NCBI RefSeq assembly: GCF_900141835.1
Contig: NZ_FQZD01000020.1
Coordinates: forward strand, 1 to 64,000
From: Propionispora hippei DSM 15287
Lineage (GTDB): Bacteria; Bacillota; Negativicutes; Propionisporales; Propionisporaceae
Direction: 5' to 3'
DNA: 64,000 nucleotides
The translations under genes and the position numbers were made by a program. The notes beneath the pieces were generated by a model. That model did no database searches and was not told the origin of the DNA. It was given only the letters and a program-made list of their open reading frames with translations. Shown here piece after piece: positions 1 to 8,890 of the stretch (within the stretch, counting starts at the first letter, position 1; each line of letters begins with the position of its first letter).

Positions 1-2
1 GG

Positions 3-230
3 GAAGATTCTAAAGAGTGGGTTCGGCAAAACCGGCTTACGAAGTCAGGAAAAATGCTATATAGGAAGAGAAGTCAAACCATTGAGCGGAGTTTTGCAGA
101 CGCTAAGCAACTGCACGGACTTCGCTATTGCCGGTTTAGGGGTAGAGAGCATGTACAAGAGCAGGCGTTACTAACGGCTGCTTGTCAAAACATGAAAAAG
201 ATTGCCAATCACCTCGCCAGACTGGCGTAG
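3..230 (+). CDS. IS1182-like transposase, C-terminal fragment (cut by window edge)
   Basis: An open frame enters from the left edge with no start codon and ends at TAG 228-230, giving 75 residues. The sequence [16 protein letters not shown] followed by [13 protein letters not shown] is the characteristic C-terminal end of IS1182-family DDE transposases: the E of the catalytic triad region and the helix after it. Only the tail is in the window, so it cannot be judged whether the element is intact. It points toward the ger operon and ends about 230 bases before gerKA. The family assignment is from recognition of this conserved tail. Confidence 0.8.
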   Translation, partial: EDSKEWVRQNRLTKSGKMLYRKRSQTIERSFADAKQLHGLRYCRFRGREHVQEQALLTAACQNMKKIANHLARLA

Positions 231-246
231 GTATCGGCAATCTTTT
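196..246 (+). terminator. Terminator overlapping the transposase 3' end
   Basis: The arms AAAAGATTGCC (196-206) and GGCAATCTTTT (236-246) are perfectly complementary and the right arm runs into a T-rich tract. The left arm is inside the last codons of the transposase, a common arrangement at insertion sequence ends. Confidence 0.7.
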
Positions 247-294
247 CTTTTTGAGTCTACTTAGTGATGGTTTTCCTTTTGTTTTGTCTAATAG

Positions 295-381
295 AAACCC
301 CCATGGCTTAGATCTTTCCCAAACCATGGGGTTCTTCAACAGCCTGAGGGGGTATCTCAATTTCTATTGAGATACCCCCTT
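295..381. repeat. Two adjacent palindromes between the IS remnant and gerKA
   Basis: The first palindrome pairs AACCCCCATGG (about 296-306) with CCATGGGGTT (324-333), with one extra C. The second is a perfect 15-bp stem, 347-361 with 366-380, around the loop TTCT, and runs into TT. They may be the right end of the insertion sequence, or terminators insulating gerKA from read-through. No gene lies in 231-456. Confidence 0.6.
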
Positions 382-456
382 GGTTTTTATCGTTGTATGG
401 CTGTGAGTAAATAGGACTGGCTAGGGACATACTAATGTTAATCCGGGGGTGATGGG

Positions 457-2322
457 GTGAATAATAACTCAGCTTTTAAGTTGTACCGTTATTTGAAAAG
501 TCTGTTGGTATACCAACCACCACAGTTTCCCGAGCCTTTTATCCTGCGGGAACAGGAATACGAAACCCATGAAGGACAGGATGAGACAACCGGAGAAGAA
601 GCGAAACTGGAGCAGTTAAACCGCCTGCTGACTCAGGCGAAACGACTGGCCAAGGCAATGGAGGACAGTGTACAGGCTTTGCAGCAGCAAGGCAAAACCC
701 TGGAAAGCTCCGATATTATTGAAGAAATTGAACTCCTGGAAGAGCAGCAGGCTGAAATGAATCCTCTTTGGATGTCGTATACCAGCAGTACCGAGGCGGA
801 AAAAAGAATTATAAGCTCTGTGCTTACGGAGAATGAGAAATTACTGAAGAAGCTTTATAATCTGCCGAAGAACAAAGATACGGTTATCCGCAATTTCACA
901 CTGCCTCTTGTACCGCCGCTGCCGGCTTTGTTGATATACCTTGACGGAATGATTGACAAAAAAGTCATTAATGAAGCCATTTTAAAGCCATTGCTGGCTA
1001 TCCAGGATGATATACGCTATTCGGAGAGTCCGGATCTGGCGCAAACAATAGCCGATACGTTGCTGCCAAGCAATCAGGTACAGATTACTCAACGGTTTAA
1101 TGAAGTAATGGATGGTGTAAATGGCGGTGATACGGCGTTATTGGTTGATGGAATGACAGCGGCTTTGGTTATTGATACAAAAGGGTATGATAAACGAAGC
1201 ATCGACAGGCCCCAACTGGAGCAATCGGTACGGGGCGGACAAGCATCTTTTACCGAGAACTTACGGACTAATACCGCGCAAATCCGGGTAACTATGCCGA
1301 CTAATGATCTGGTTACCGAGATGATTCTGGTAGGTGAACGTATTCCGATGAAATGTGCCGTCATGTATTTGCAGTCGGTGGCGAACGAGACGGAAGTGGC
1401 GGAGGTTAAACGACGCATTGAAGGCATCAGAACCGATTATATTCCGTCTATTGGCGTGTTGGGACAATTCATTGAAGATCATCCTAATATCCCTTTTCCC
1501 CAGAGTTTGTCTACCGAACGGGTGGACCGGGTTGCTGTCCATTTAGCGGAGGGAAGGATTGCTGTTTTGTTGGAGGGCAGTCCCTTTGTTCATATCCTTC
1601 CGGCCAATTTATTTACCTTTTTTCACTCCAGCGAGGATTTTAACCTGCCGGTCACGGTAGCAACGGGCGTACGCCTGTTGCGTTGGATCGGAACCGTATT
1701 GGCAATTATTTTGCCGGCGTTATATCTGGCTATTAATTATTTTCATCAGGAAGCCTTGCCTACCGACCTGGCCCTGGCGATTGCCGGGGCACGGGAAAAG
1801 GTTCCTTTTCCCGCTTTGGTTGAGATTTTACTCATGGAGTTTTCCTTTGAGCTGATTCGTGAAGCGGGAATACGGGTTCCCGGTGTGCTAGGTTCAACCA
1901 TCGGCATTGTGGGCGCCATTATTTTAGGCCAGGCGGCCGTAAGCGCCAATATAGTCAGCCCGATTATGGTGGTATTGGTTGCCTTAACCGGGGTGGCTTC
2001 CTTTACCATACCTGATTATCGCATGGCCTTTGCCCTGCGTATTTACCGATTTGTACTGTTACTGTTGTCTGCTGCCCTTGGCTTCGTCGGTATCGCCTTT
2101 GGCATGATGGTTTTAACCGTGCTGCTAACCAGCATGAAATCCTTCGGTGTTCCTTATTTATCACCCTTAGGACCCAGAACGAGAGCCGGCCTGGATGTGG
2201 TATTTAGAGGACCGGTTTACCGGCAAGAAAAACGTCCTGATGAACTGAACCCTAAAGATATCAGGCGTCAACCCAAAATCAGCCGTATCTGGAAGACTGA
2301 AAAACCGGTTAACAGGAGGTGA
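457..2322 (+). CDS. gerKA: Spore germination receptor A subunit (GerKA/GerAA family)
   Basis: A-type subunit of a nutrient germinant receptor of the spore inner membrane. The 621-residue protein is somewhat longer than typical A subunits (about 480-550), through an N-terminal acidic, glutamine-rich stretch (residues 30-110) that may form a coiled coil. A soluble domain follows, and then the conserved block with PFVHILPANLF just before the membrane domain, which has several hydrophobic helices from about residue 405 to 570. The basic tail is typical. The start is GTG at 457 behind a G-rich site. It is the first gene of a tight operon: gerKB starts 7 bases after the stop. Confidence 0.93.
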   Translation: MNNNSAFKLYRYLKSLLVYQPPQFPEPFILREQEYETHEGQDETTGEEAKLEQLNRLLTQAKRLAKAMEDSVQALQQQGKTLESSDIIEEIELLEEQQAEMNPLWMSYTSSTEAEKRIISSVLTENEKLLKKLYNLPKNKDTVIRNFTLPLVPPLPALLIYLDGMIDKKVINEAILKPLLAIQDDIRYSESPDLAQTIADTLLPSNQVQITQRFNEVMDGVNGGDTALLVDGMTAALVIDTKGYDKRSIDRPQLEQSVRGGQASFTENLRTNTAQIRVTMPTNDLVTEMILVGERIPMKCAVMYLQSVANETEVAEVKRRIEGIRTDYIPSIGVLGQFIEDHPNIPFPQSLSTERVDRVAVHLAEGRIAVLLEGSPFVHILPANLFTFFHSSEDFNLPVTVATGVRLLRWIGTVLAIILPALYLAINYFHQEALPTDLALAIAGAREKVPFPALVEILLMEFSFELIREAGIRVPGVLGSTIGIVGAIILGQAAVSANIVSPIMVVLVALTGVASFTIPDYRMAFALRIYRFVLLLLSAALGFVGIAFGMMVLTVLLTSMKSFGVPYLSPLGPRTRAGLDVVFRGPVYRQEKRPDELNPKDIRRQPKISRIWKTEKPVNRR

Positions 2323-2328
2323 CAGCTT

Positions 2329-3447
2329 TTGAGTTATCAGCATGGAACGCTAGGGCAGGCGGAGGCCATCGGCATTATTTTTAATATTTCTATGGTCAGA
2401 GTTTTTTTGTCCAATCCGGTGCAGGTTATTGCTTTAAGCGGAGAACTGGCCTGGCTGGTTATTCTTGTTGCCGGTTTTATCAGCATGGCTGCGTCGTTTG
2501 CCTTTTTGTATGTGTATAAACGGATGCCGGGAGACCTGTATCAGATAACGGAAAAATTGCTGGGAATCTGGGGAGCAAGAATCATGGCGCTTCTCTGCAT
2601 CGGCCTGTTTTTTACTAATGCCGTCTTGCTCTTTAGACAGTTTACGGAAAATACCCTGCTTACCGCTTTGCCCAATACAGACTTTCAAGTTGTTTCTTTT
2701 GGGTATGCCCTATGTGTGCTGATTATACTTTATGCAGGAATTGAAGCGATAGGAAGATCCCTCTATATCATCATCCCCTTTGGTGTCATAGGATTAACGG
2801 TTGTATTCCTACTGCTTTATCCTTATTATGATATCTATAATTTACTTCCCTGGCAGGGTTATGGAATCAAACAGGCCATTGGCGCTTCCCTTGTGTCGAG
2901 CGGATATAATATGTCCGGATTTTTGGCTGTAATCATGCTGGCTCCTTCGTTGCAAAATTACCGGACTATACGGACCTCCCTGGTATTTGGCCTTGGCGGC
3001 AGCGCCTTGATTAAAAGCGCGTCGCTGGGTGTATTCGTCCTGGTTTTTGGCGTTCAAGTGGGTCTGGAAAAGGTGCTGCCGTTCTATGAAATGGCCCGTC
3101 TGGTATATATAAGCCGGTATATGCAGCGCATTGAATCCTTGTTTATTCTGCTATGGGTTATTGCAGGAACCTTCGCTGTTGCCGTTGCTCTGTATTTTGC
3201 CCTGTTTATGCTAACAAGGTTACTCAACTTACCGGCGATCAGGCCGATAATGCCAATTGCCGTTATCATATTGGAACAAGTGGCGTCTTTACCTGAAGAT
3301 ATCATTATGACAATTCGAATGGATGGATACTTGCATAATACGGTATTTGCAGGATGCGAAATAGCTATTCCTCTTATTTTATTACTGGCTTTCTGGATAA
3401 AAGGTTCCAAACAGGGAGGCATGAAAAAATGTCCTTCCGGCTCGTAG
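2329..3447 (+). CDS. gerKB: Spore germination receptor B subunit, permease-like (GerKB/GerAB family)
   Basis: A 372-residue integral membrane protein of the amino acid-polyamine-organocation superfamily, with about ten hydrophobic helices. GerAB-type subunits are thought to carry the germinant-binding site. The start is TTG 2329, fixed by the strong site AGGAGGTGA at 2314-2322. Its 3' end overlaps gerKC by 19 bases, so translation of the two is probably coupled. Length and hydropathy match the spore germination permease family. Confidence 0.93.
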   Translation: MSYQHGTLGQAEAIGIIFNISMVRVFLSNPVQVIALSGELAWLVILVAGFISMAASFAFLYVYKRMPGDLYQITEKLLGIWGARIMALLCIGLFFTNAVLLFRQFTENTLLTALPNTDFQVVSFGYALCVLIILYAGIEAIGRSLYIIIPFGVIGLTVVFLLLYPYYDIYNLLPWQGYGIKQAIGASLVSSGYNMSGFLAVIMLAPSLQNYRTIRTSLVFGLGGSALIKSASLGVFVLVFGVQVGLEKVLPFYEMARLVYISRYMQRIESLFILLWVIAGTFAVAVALYFALFMLTRLLNLPAIRPIMPIAVIILEQVASLPEDIIMTIRMDGYLHNTVFAGCEIAIPLILLLAFWIKGSKQGGMKKCPSGS

Positions 3448-4676
3448 CCTGGTATTTATTGATTGTTGGCAGCCTGTTCTTTGCAACTGGCTGTAGCGGA
3501 GCTCAGGAAACCGATAGTACAGCCTATGTACTGGCTTTGGGAATTGATAAGGGAGAGCAGGACGGTATGATAAAGTATACCTGTCAGGTTGCCTTGCCAA
3601 AACCAAGTACGAAAGAAGGCGGAGAAGAGGAATCCAAGACGCAGGTTAGCGTCACGGCGACAGCGCGGTCATTGGCCGAGGCCCGTAATTTAATCAACTC
3701 ATCCATGTCCAGAACGCTGACCTTTTCCCATATGAAAGCGCTTATTATCGGTGAGGATTTGGCGAAAGAGGGCGTTAATGATATTTTTGCTCCGTTAATG
3801 CGGTTTCGTGACATGCGCGGTTCTATCTATATTTTAGTGGCTAACGGGGTCAGTGCCGCAGATTTTATGGACAAGAACAAGCCTAAACTGGAATCCTTTA
3901 TGTCCCGGTATTACGAATCTATGATGTTCAGTTCGAATGAGTCCGGTTATTATTTTAGAACCACACTACAGGATTTTTATAAGGAGTTAAAAAACGTAGG
4001 TGACTGCCCACTTGCCACACTGGTAAGTCTTAATGGGAAAAAGAAAGGTGAGGATGGCGAAGGAAGCATGTTTCCCTCCGAGGTTTCTCCGGAGTATACG
4101 GCGGGAAATTCACCTTTAGAAAAGGGGAATCCGGCAGAAGCGATGGGACTTGCTGTATTTAGTGGTGATAAAATGGTGGGGACGTTGACTAATGAGGAAG
4201 CCCGTATGCTAAATATTTTACGGGGCACGTTTAAGCACGGTTTTTATGTCATTACCGACCCGTTGGTACCGGAGAAATTTGTTAATCTCACCATGCGGCT
4301 AAACGGTAAACCCCATATTAAAATAGAACAGATGGACGGGCAAATTCATATTAAGGTAGAGGTAAATGTAGAAACGGAAATAACGGCAATCCCCAGCGGA
4401 ACAAACTATGAGCAAGGTGAGTACAACCAGTTGCTGGAGAATCATATCAGCCAGCTTTTGCAGGCCCAGATCCTGAAAATGCTTCATAAGACCCAAGAGT
4501 GGGGGTGTGATGCGGTTGGCTTTGGGGTGCATATGCGGCCTTTCTTTGCTACCCATCAGGAGTTTATGCAATTAGATTGGCCGCCCATGTACCGACAGGC
4601 GGAGTTTGACATAAGTGTCAATACCATCGTGCGCCGAACCGGCCTGATGCAGCAGACTGTGGGAAAGATAGAATGA
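3429..4676 (+). CDS. gerKC: Spore germination lipoprotein, C subunit (GerKC/GerAC family)
   Basis: A 415-residue lipoprotein C subunit of the germinant receptor. I chose ATG 3429 (MSFRLVAWY) because AGGGAGG (3414-3420) lies at the right distance and because a signal peptide with a lipobox-like FATGC then begins directly. Starting upstream would add 25 residues that read through gerKB. The body has the Ger(x)C features, including the early SVTATARSLAEARN stretch and a C-terminal domain. It completes the A-B-C receptor set. Confidence 0.92.
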   Translation: MSFRLVAWYLLIVGSLFFATGCSGAQETDSTAYVLALGIDKGEQDGMIKYTCQVALPKPSTKEGGEEESKTQVSVTATARSLAEARNLINSSMSRTLTFSHMKALIIGEDLAKEGVNDIFAPLMRFRDMRGSIYILVANGVSAADFMDKNKPKLESFMSRYYESMMFSSNESGYYFRTTLQDFYKELKNVGDCPLATLVSLNGKKKGEDGEGSMFPSEVSPEYTAGNSPLEKGNPAEAMGLAVFSGDKMVGTLTNEEARMLNILRGTFKHGFYVITDPLVPEKFVNLTMRLNGKPHIKIEQMDGQIHIKVEVNVETEITAIPSGTNYEQGEYNQLLENHISQLLQAQILKMLHKTQEWGCDAVGFGVHMRPFFATHQEFMQLDWPPMYRQAEFDISVNTIVRRTGLMQQTVGKIE

Positions 4677-4716
4677 ACAGGATTAAAGTAAGACGTGTTG
4701 TTTGCGGGGTGATAAG

Positions 4717-4878
4717 ATGGATTACGTGCTTTTCGTGTTTAGCCTGGTTGCTGCTGTGCCGGCCTATACCTATGGTTCCTGGTTGAACAAACAGGACAAT
4801 AAAGCCGGCGCTATTTGGATGTGGGCGATGGTATTGCTGGGGGTGGGCTTATCGGTCTTTAGTATGCTGCGTTACTAA
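4717..4878 (+). CDS. Small two-helix membrane protein, candidate receptor D subunit
   Basis: A 53-residue frame with its own GGGGTGAT site just before ATG 4717, 40 bases after gerKC and in the same direction. It has two hydrophobic segments (about residues 2-18 and 32-50) joined by a short polar loop with WLNKQDNK. Some germination operons of Bacillus and relatives carry a fourth gene for a small two-helix D protein that modulates the receptor. Position, size and topology fit that role, but I do not recognise the sequence as homologous, so function is inferred. It is unlikely to be chance, since it is fully hydrophobic-patterned and has a good RBS. Confidence 0.65.
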   Translation: MDYVLFVFSLVAAVPAYTYGSWLNKQDNKAGAIWMWAMVLLGVGLSVFSMLRY

Positions 4879-4976
4879 TCTGGCTGTAGTTATGAAAATA
4901 AAAATAACACCGCATCCCTGCTGCGGAATATACTTACAATGGGGTAGGTAACTTTTGAATAAGCTGGAGGGATAGG

Positions 4977-5669
4977 ATGCGTATCGGAATTGTCGGTGTA
5001 GGCCGTATGGGGCGGGCGTTAGCCTCCAGACTTTCGCAGCAGGGAGGCTATTCTTTATGCCTGTTCGACAAACATGCCGGCAGACGGCAGGCACTGGCAG
5101 CCAAGCTCTGTGCTGAAGCGGCGAGCAGCCTGGCGGATATGGAAGCGCTGCCGCTGGTCATATTAGCCGTACCTGATAAGGAAGTGCTGGAATGTATCAA
5201 AATTTTTAACCGGATGACGCTGCCGCCGGTAGTGATTAACATAGCCACCAATATAACTCAGGATAGTCTGCTGCAGGCAATAGGACCCAGCCTGACAGCC
5301 GTCAATGTGAAATTTATCGGCCACGCGGGAGAACTGGCTCTGGGGCAACGGCCGGTGATCATTGTTGACAAAAGCAGCGGCAGTATGGCAACGGTGATTC
5401 AGGCCGTTTTTCAAACGGTAGGCGATGTGGTGATCGGTGATTCCGATTTGGTTGGAGTAATTAACCGGATTGCAGCGGAGGAGGTACTGATTGCCGGTGT
5501 TCGGATAGAAAACCGTCTGCGGCAGGCGGCAATCTCCGATCCGGCGATGATTCGCAGCGCCATTCGCCAGGTGGCGGCCGGAACGTTAAAGGCTTTTGCT
5601 GACAAGGATTTAGGTCCTTTCGCTCAGGAAATTGTCGGTGCAGTACGGGAAAAAATCAAAGGGACTTAG
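4977..5669 (+). CDS. NAD(P)-binding oxidoreductase of the ProC / F420-dependent NADP reductase type
   Basis: A 230-residue protein starting with a Rossmann dinucleotide motif GVGRMG (residues 7-12), preceded by GGAGGGATAGG before ATG 4977. The C-terminal half is helical and resembles the dimerisation half of pyrroline-5-carboxylate reductases, but at about 40 residues shorter than a normal ProC it may not be one. The substrate cannot be told from the sequence. It is a single gene followed by a strong bidirectional terminator. Confidence 0.7.
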   Translation: MRIGIVGVGRMGRALASRLSQQGGYSLCLFDKHAGRRQALAAKLCAEAASSLADMEALPLVILAVPDKEVLECIKIFNRMTLPPVVINIATNITQDSLLQAIGPSLTAVNVKFIGHAGELALGQRPVIIVDKSSGSMATVIQAVFQTVGDVVIGDSDLVGVINRIAAEEVLIAGVRIENRLRQAAISDPAMIRSAIRQVAAGTLKAFADKDLGPFAQEIVGAVREKIKGT

Positions 5670-5718
5670 GAAACTGCCAGGTTATCTCAAATCAGCCATT
5701 CCTCGGAACTTGTCTAAT

Positions 5719-5763
5719 AAAAAGATCAGGCCCTGTGCCAGAAGCGCAGAGCCTGATCTTTTT
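5719..5763. terminator. Bidirectional terminator
   Basis: Arms AAAAAGATCAGGC (5719-5731) and GCCTGATCTTTTT (5751-5763) are a perfect inverted repeat with A and T flanks. It serves the oxidoreductase gene on the plus strand and the hexokinase gene on the minus strand. Confidence 0.9.
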
Positions 5764-5768
5764 ATTAT

Positions 5769-7097
5769 TTATGAACGACTGGCAATGGCAACAGCCACCA
5801 CCGCTCCTAAGCCAGAACCATCCTTACTTAACTTGGTCACAATCCGGTGCGCCCTGTCCTGATATACTTCAGTCAGAACCTGATGAATGGCGTCGGCGTA
5901 GCCAGGTAGTTTCTCATATAAGGAACCGTCAATGGCAATGGTATGATTGCGTTCCAAAGCAGGGTCAATCCGCTGCAGAATGCCGACAAAGCTGGCGGCA
6001 ACCAAACGGGCCGAACGGGTGGAAATCAGGGTAGCTACCGTGGACAGCGCCTGACGGTCACTTAAGGCGCTGTCGGTAATGCAAAGGCGCTGCTTCAGCC
6101 AAGCGGCAATAGCCGCTAAATCGCCGGAAGTGTCACCGGTCAAAACCGCGATATCGGCGCCGGAAAAACAAGCTGGCTGGGAAAGGAAAGCCGCCACTTT
6201 ATCCGCACAGTGGGATAGCAAGCCCTTCTTATGTAAGTCGGCCATAATGAGCTGCAACAGCTCACCGATATAGCGGCCGGAAACCATTTTTTCAAGCAAC
6301 TGGGCGCCCGGCTTTTCGCTGGACTGGTCAAGCAGCCGGTCATAATCGCTAAACGGCAGTTTTTTATTGAAATTGCCTGATTCCATATTAATGACCATCG
6401 GGCCCCCGGTCAGGGGTGATTTAGGCTCCAAATAAGCCGTGTTATGGCCGGTGCCGCAAATCGAGCCAATGTCGGTGCCGGGATGGCTATAAGCGCTGGT
6501 AAGCAAGGTGCCTACCGTATCATTTAAGATAACCTGCGGTTTGATGTTGGTCAGTCCCTTACGATGTAATGCTGCCTGGAGCAGTTGGTTGACATCCTGG
6601 CTTTCTACACCGGCAGTAGCGATTTCTTTAGTCCAGTGGATTAAAGAGGCCGTATTTACGCCGGTCTGGCGCATGGGGAAAGAAAAGGTATGACCAAGAT
6701 GGTAGGTGACAGACGGTTCGGCAATTTGTGCAAGCTGCTCGGCTATGAAATCAAACAAATCTTCCGCGCTGGCGCTTGCAGCAAGATAATCATAAGTGCC
6801 TGACGGGTCCTTCAACGGACGGGATAGGTGATTTTTTATCGAAAAACCGCCTTTTCCATCCAGTTCGGCGACCAAAGTCCGGACATTGGTCCCGCCAAAG
6901 TCCACAGCCAGGTATTGACCGGTTTCCTGTCCGGTCGGCGCCTGTAAAAAGGACGGCAGCATTTTCAGCGTTTCATCCGTACCGGTCATTCCGTCAATCA
7001 TGGCCTGCTTAAAGCTTTTAGCGATGGCGTGAATTTGTTCAAGGGAAACAGTCAAATCACGGGTTGCCTGCTGAAGCGTGGTTTCTAAGCTTTGCAT
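5769..7097 (-). CDS. Hexokinase of the eukaryotic type
   Basis: ATP-dependent hexose phosphorylation in the cytoplasm. The 442-residue protein has the Hexokinase_1/Hexokinase_2 layout: VDFGGTNVR phosphate-binding loop near residue 65, ILNDTVGTLL containing the catalytic Asp, CGTGHNTAY, the NMESGNF substrate loop, and IAIDGSLYEK near the C-terminus. Bacteria more often use ROK or Glk glucokinases, so this type is notable. I chose ATG 7097 (MQSLETT) because AGGAG lies just upstream; a longer frame to 7169 has no such site. It is transcribed away from the GltD-like gene with a 72-base gap and may share its promoter region. Confidence 0.88.
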   Translation of the reverse strand: MQSLETTLQQATRDLTVSLEQIHAIAKSFKQAMIDGMTGTDETLKMLPSFLQAPTGQETGQYLAVDFGGTNVRTLVAELDGKGGFSIKNHLSRPLKDPSGTYDYLAASASAEDLFDFIAEQLAQIAEPSVTYHLGHTFSFPMRQTGVNTASLIHWTKEIATAGVESQDVNQLLQAALHRKGLTNIKPQVILNDTVGTLLTSAYSHPGTDIGSICGTGHNTAYLEPKSPLTGGPMVINMESGNFNKKLPFSDYDRLLDQSSEKPGAQLLEKMVSGRYIGELLQLIMADLHKKGLLSHCADKVAAFLSQPACFSGADIAVLTGDTSGDLAAIAAWLKQRLCITDSALSDRQALSTVATLISTRSARLVAASFVGILQRIDPALERNHTIAIDGSLYEKLPGYADAIHQVLTEVYQDRAHRIVTKLSKDGSGLGAVVAVAIASRS

Positions 7098-7169
7098 TGC
7101 ATCTCCTGCCTCTCTGCCAATATTTACTTTTATTATAACATAGAAAAAAGGTAAAGTGATGGCAAACAA

Positions 7170-8537
7170 TCAGCATTCTTCCAGCAATTTCTTTGCTTCC
7201 ACATACATGGCAATGCCGGCGGCCACTTTTTTCGCTTCTTTCATGGCCAGCACCACGGTAGCCGGTTGGTGGACCACATCACCGCCGGCAAATACCCCGC
7301 GCCGGGTCGTCATGCCATAGGGGCGGTCCCGAGTTACCACATAACCCTTGTCATTTACGTCAATCCCGGTGGTGGTTGACACAATGCGGGCGGCCGGGCG
7401 TTGACCGACGGCTACGATAACTTTGGTCGCGGGCAGAACTTCTATTTCGCCGGTGCCCTGCAAGGCGCCTTCTTTCGTTTGTTCCTGCCGCTCGCATTCC
7501 AAACCGGTTACCCATTCCGTACCGTGGAAGGCGAGGGGGGCCGTCAACCAGCGAAAAGAAACACCCTCGGCAACGGCGTCTTCATATTCCGATTTTAAAG
7601 CTGTCATTTCTTTTTCTGTCTGTCGATAGACTACGGCAACTTTGGCTGCACCCATGCGCAAAGCCGTCCGGGCGGCGTCAATGGCTACGTTCCCGGCGCC
7701 GATGACCAGCACAGTGTCGCCGGGGTGGACAGGTACCTCCTGGCGGTCAAGAATGTCGGCGGCAGCCAGGCGAACCATGCTGAGCAAGTAGGTGGCCGGC
7801 ATAACGCCGGGCAAATCTTTCCCCGGTAAATTGAGCATCCGGGGCAGTGCCGTGCCTGTACCGATAAAGATGGCATCAAACCCTTGCTCAAACATTTCGT
7901 CGATGGTGATGTCCTTGCCGATCAGTACATTGGTTTTGAAGGTCACGCCAAGCCGCTTGATTTTGCGGACTTCCCGCTGTACCACTTCCTTGCTCAACCG
8001 GAATTCAGGGATACCATAGACCAATACGCCGCCCAGTTCAGGCTGGGCCTCAAATACGGTTACACCAATGCCCAGCTTGGCTAAGTCGCCCGCAATAGTA
8101 AGGCCGGCCGGCCCCGAGCCGATTACGGCGACCTGACCGAACTTGGCGGTTTGGGCGGGAGGCACGCTGATATCCATTTCCGCGTCGAAGTCGGCGATAA
8201 ACCGTTCCAGCTTGCCGATTTTAATGCCGGCCTGCTTCTTACTTAAAATACAGGCGCCTTCACATTGCTTTTCGTGAGCGCAAACCCGCCCGCAAACAGC
8301 CGGCAGGTTGCTGCGGCGGGCGATAATATCGCTGGCTTCGCCAATATTGCCTTTAGCCAGTGCCTGAATAAACTGCGGTATTTCATTGGTAATCGGGCAG
8401 CCTGTCCGGCAGAGTGGGTTCTTGCAATTTAAACAGCGCTTTGCCTCGGCAATGGCTTCCCTGGTAGAAAAGCCTTCGTCAATTTCGTGAAAAGACAGTT
8501 CCTGTGTGTCAAAATCGCTTTTTTTATCGATACGCAT
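7170..8537 (-). CDS. GltD-like NADPH-dependent flavoprotein (glutamate synthase small-subunit family)
   Basis: A 455-residue FAD/NAD(P)H oxidoreductase. The N-terminal helical domain has two iron-sulfur cysteine sets, CLNCKNPLCRTGCP and CGRVCAHEKQCEGAC. It is followed by an FAD-binding GSGPAG motif near residue 140 and an NADPH-binding GAGNVA motif near residue 278, with the typical GGDVVHQPATVV FAD-contact segment at the end. Annotated relatives include the GltA/GltD-type glutamate synthase subunit and the large subunit of Nfn-type transhydrogenase. No gltB or partner nfnA gene is next to it, so the electron partner is open. Confidence 0.88.
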   Translation of the reverse strand: MRIDKKSDFDTQELSFHEIDEGFSTREAIAEAKRCLNCKNPLCRTGCPITNEIPQFIQALAKGNIGEASDIIARRSNLPAVCGRVCAHEKQCEGACILSKKQAGIKIGKLERFIADFDAEMDISVPPAQTAKFGQVAVIGSGPAGLTIAGDLAKLGIGVTVFEAQPELGGVLVYGIPEFRLSKEVVQREVRKIKRLGVTFKTNVLIGKDITIDEMFEQGFDAIFIGTGTALPRMLNLPGKDLPGVMPATYLLSMVRLAAADILDRQEVPVHPGDTVLVIGAGNVAIDAARTALRMGAAKVAVVYRQTEKEMTALKSEYEDAVAEGVSFRWLTAPLAFHGTEWVTGLECERQEQTKEGALQGTGEIEVLPATKVIVAVGQRPAARIVSTTTGIDVNDKGYVVTRDRPYGMTTRRGVFAGGDVVHQPATVVLAMKEAKKVAAGIAMYVEAKKLLEEC

Positions 8538-8890
8538 AGTTTCATCACCCTTTTATTGCTAGTACTTTATCTGTATTAAAAATCTGCTGTTTTACGGTCC
8601 TTTGCCTCACTGCTTCGTTGTCGTCCTTAGAGATTCTGGATCTGCGCGGTTTATCCGTCTCGCATGCAAAAAAAACGCCAAAATCAGCTATAGCTTTAAC
8701 GTAGATGAGGTACTAGCTAAAATAGAATATGGTAGGCTATATATTACATTACTATTTTATCAGCAGGGCTGGAAATATTAAATAGGAATCATTGTTAAAG
8801 AGTAATATATCTAAAATAGTTTGTATTGCGTGAAAAGCTGTAATTTTGTTAAAAATGATATACAATGAGTCATGGATAGGAGGTGCTGTC
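8538..8890. other. Intergenic region between divergent genes (353 bases)
   Basis: This is an AT-rich divergent promoter region between the GltD-like gene (minus) and dedA (plus). An extended -10-like TGATATACA lies at 8857-8865, about 25 bases before dedA, but no convincing -35 box accompanies it. No gene or strong hairpin is seen. Confidence 0.4.

Noticed and set aside
182-370. Small plus- and minus-strand frames in 136-370
   Set aside because: They cover the transposase tail, its terminator and palindromes; no RBS or family.
4673-4778. 37-codon frame starting at the gerKC stop (ATGA overlap)
   Set aside because: It overlaps the better two-helix frame at 4717, which has its own RBS and a consistent membrane pattern.
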